DNA from: Chara braunii
Lineage: Eukaryota; Streptophyta; Charophyceae; Charales; Characeae
Assembly: GCA_003427395.1 (NCBI GenBank)
Contig: BFEA01000150.1
Span: 1,307,056-1,337,330, forward strand
DNA: 30,275 bases
Reading direction: 5' to 3'
Of this stretch, positions 28,997 to 30,275 are shown piece by piece; position 1 is the first letter of the stretch; each line of letters starts with the position of its first letter. The notes beneath the pieces are model-generated. The model searched no databases, was not told where the DNA came from, and was given only the letters and a program-made list of their open reading frames with translations. A program made the translations under genes and the position numbers.

Positions 28997-29260
28997 AAGC
29001 ATCGGAAGTGTCGCTTTTTTTTTTTTTTTTTTTTGGTCGCTTTTCCAGAGGGGAGTCTCTCTCCCCGCGATCAACAACTTGTTGTGTCATTTGTACCGGT
29101 TTCCAGGCTACTCTGTATCCTTTCTTCATAGTATAGTACCACAGGGCCAAAATCTGAGACCCTCCCCATGTCCATTTCCATTCGGAGGGATCAAAAGGAA
29201 GGTCACAGAGGGGGGTGGATGGCTCATAGAGATCAAGGCACTCATTTGTGAATCCCCCTA
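28997..29260 (-). pseudogene. minus-strand LINE ORF2: middle block
   Basis: Minus-strand reading gives E-P-S-T-P-L-C-D-L-P-F-D-P-x-x-W-K-W-T-W and later K-K-G-Y-R-V. This aligns with K-P-S-C-P-I-N-K-L-A-F-D-P-x-x-W-T-W-T and S-T-Y-R-L of the plus-strand LINE. A run of 20 T (29015-29034; lysine codons on this strand) lies inside the block. No LINE tail sequence borders it, so it looks like an expanded A tract in coding sequence rather than another insertion. Confidence 0.8.
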
Positions 29261-29270
29261 CTCTGATTCT
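29261..29270. repeat. target-site duplication, left copy (second nested LINE)
   Basis: CTCTGATTCT, repeated at 30032-30041. Confidence 0.75.
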
Positions 29271-30031
29271 TTGTTTTTTTTTTTTTTTTTTTTTTTTTTG
29301 GGACAAAAGCTCCAATCTATTCGTGGAGAGCATCACGTGCTGAGAACCGGGCTCAGCGTCCTATTGAAATACAACAGAGAATATGTAACACATTTGAAGT
29401 TCCGGGCCCATTACCCGGCTTCGGCTAGGAAAACAATCAGTCGATTACCAAACCTGTGAAAACCTATAAGACACAACTTTTAAAAACAACTGTAGTTCTC
29501 AGAAAAAACTGCCTATTATCTACGCAACCACAATCCAAACCTGGAAACAGAAGATTCTAACTAAAACCCCCTACTATTTACACCTCCCCTTCCACAAGCG
29601 AAAAAACGTTAAGTCCAAATGTTTAGTCCTCATACCAGACCTCGGCTGATCTCATAACCCCCAATGCTAGGGTTACACAACACAAGCCTGGTTCAGATGG
29701 CAAAGAGTGCCTTCCACCCTCGACACTCTCGATTAGCCACACGCCCCTAAGTTACAGGGGAAAAAAAACGGCATCAGCTACGTCGGACAAACTGGTTATG
29801 CCTTCCTCCCTCGACGTAAGTCCACATACCTCTTGCTCCCCCAGGTTACAGAGCAAAAGCTCCAGCACCGGTCTGCGTCGTCCCAACTTTGTCCTTCTGA
29901 CCTACTTACTTAGACAGACGTCTCTTCCCATGTTGAACCCCCCTTGTTGACATTCTATCCACAATCTCCCTGATCATAGGCAGATCTCTGCATAGACACT
30001 CTGTAAGATATTTCAGAATTCTAAGAGCCCC
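29271..30031 (-). mobile_element. second nested 5'-truncated LINE (~760 bp)
   Basis: An A tail (T run to 29299) and a family tail with hairpin GCTGAG/CTCAGC (29339-29357) open the element at its 3' end. The rest is non-coding, with a ~90-bp direct repeat (TGCCTTCC...CCCTCGAC...GTTACAG at about 29709 and 29799). Its upstream end has a short minus-strand frame (about 30031-29906) that may be the very end of ORF2. It is flanked by the 10-bp duplication, and the interrupted ORF2 (I-R-I-R then G-G-F) continues on the other side. Confidence 0.85.
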
Positions 30032-30041
30032 CTCTGATTCT
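30032..30041. repeat. target-site duplication, right copy (second nested LINE)
   Basis: CTCTGATTCT, identical to 29261-29270. Confidence 0.75.
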
Positions 30042-30252
30042 AATAAGCGCGGATACTGGATGTTGTGTGTCCAGGTCCTGTTGTCTGTGTAGTGCAGACC
30101 AGCGCTCCCCAGGCAGAGCCCGGCAATACGCGTGTAACACGGCGTTCCCATTGTTGTTCTGTTGCACCGCATAGACTGTCATGGGGATGGGCATGGAATC
30201 AGCCAGCGCCACCCAGTCATTTTGTTGTATCAAGACTCGTGACTTGGCTTGC
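30042..30252 (-). pseudogene. minus-strand LINE ORF2: upstream block
   Basis: Minus-strand reading gives Q-N-D-W and then V-Q-Q-N-N-N-G-N-A-V-L-H, ending A-L-I-R-I-R at the target-site duplication. This matches E-S-D-W, V-V-N-N-G-G-A-V-L-L and V-F-R-I-R of the plus-strand LINE in the same order and spacing. It is cut on the right by another T run. Confidence 0.8.
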
Positions 30253-30275
30253 TTTTTTTTTTTTTTTTTTTTTTT
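30253..30275 (-). mobile_element. A tail of a further minus-strand insertion at the window edge
   Basis: A run of 23 T up to the last base, in the middle of LINE ORF2 homology and in the same orientation as the two nested insertions. Probably the tail of a third insertion whose body lies outside the window. It could instead be an expanded A tract. Confidence 0.45.

Larger units (their letters stand above)
27333..30252 (-). mobile_element. minus-strand LINE, 3' half, split by two nested insertions
   Basis: Minus-strand sense: ORF2 enters from the right edge (30252) and runs through three blocks (30252-30042, 29260-28997, 28663-28090). A 3' untranslated region (28089-27490), the tail hairpin (27476-27458) and an A-rich tail (27353-27333) follow. 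Insertions at 28676-28984 and 29271-30031 separate the blocks, and their removal restores alignment with the plus-strand LINE. The element continues beyond, or is cut at, the window edge. Confidence 0.85.

Noticed and set aside
29015-29034. A tail of a separate LINE insertion
   Set aside because: No LINE tail hairpin is adjacent and ORF2 alignment continues on both sides.

Overview
This window looks like repeat-dense nuclear DNA of a eukaryote in the green lineage. The evidence is U6 snRNA-derived sequence, Ty3/Gypsy and APE-type LINE retrotransposons, retroelement primer-binding sites close to the plant initiator-tRNA type, and long poly(A)/(T) and (GA) tracts. A charophyte-like alga or other non-flowering streptophyte would fit, but that is inference. 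I found no host protein-coding gene. Nearly all recognisable coding sequence belongs to decayed retroelements.

Layout. 236-356 is a 5'-truncated U6 retrocopy with a poly(A) tail. 654-5709 is a plus-strand Ty3/Gypsy element: primer-binding site, long leader with tandem repeats, gag, zinc knuckle, protease, reverse transcriptase and the first part of RNase H. It has in-frame stops and frameshifts and breaks off abruptly near 5709. 5710-13890 is non-coding but highly structured. It holds many short hairpins, a three-copy ~122-bp repeat (8115-8440), a ten-copy array of hairpins with an almost invariant 20-nt core and changing, mostly complementary stems (8722-9548), a ~180-bp pyrimidine-rich tandem repeat (12180-12760), and a minus-strand U6 copy (12930-13024). 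13893-14606 (minus strand) is an isolated LTR-retrotransposon gag with its own primer-binding site at 14752-14763; no pol is seen for it.

14764-19447 holds microsatellites, a 70-N gap inside a (GA)n tract that lies in the loop of a large inverted repeat, and a possible tRNA-derived SINE (about 18775-19071).

19448-30275 is a LINE graveyard. A short minus-strand LINE 3' end (19448-19620) abuts a nearly complete but inactive plus-strand LINE (about 19640-26417: ORF1, endonuclease, reverse transcriptase, zinc-binding C-terminus, 3' tail, poly(A)). A second plus-strand reverse-transcriptase fragment follows (26466-27082). A minus-strand LINE then runs from its poly(A) tail at 27333 to the right edge. 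Its ORF2 is interrupted by two later minus-strand insertions, each with a visible target-site duplication (12 bp and 10 bp). The LINE family shares a 3'-terminal hairpin whose stem changes on both sides between copies.

How the parts relate: the LINE machinery plausibly supplied the enzymes that copied the 5' U6 sequence and the SINE-like element (inference). Both LTR elements carry the same variant of the initiator-tRNA primer-binding site. The ten-copy hairpin array is the most unusual signal and matches no family I can name.
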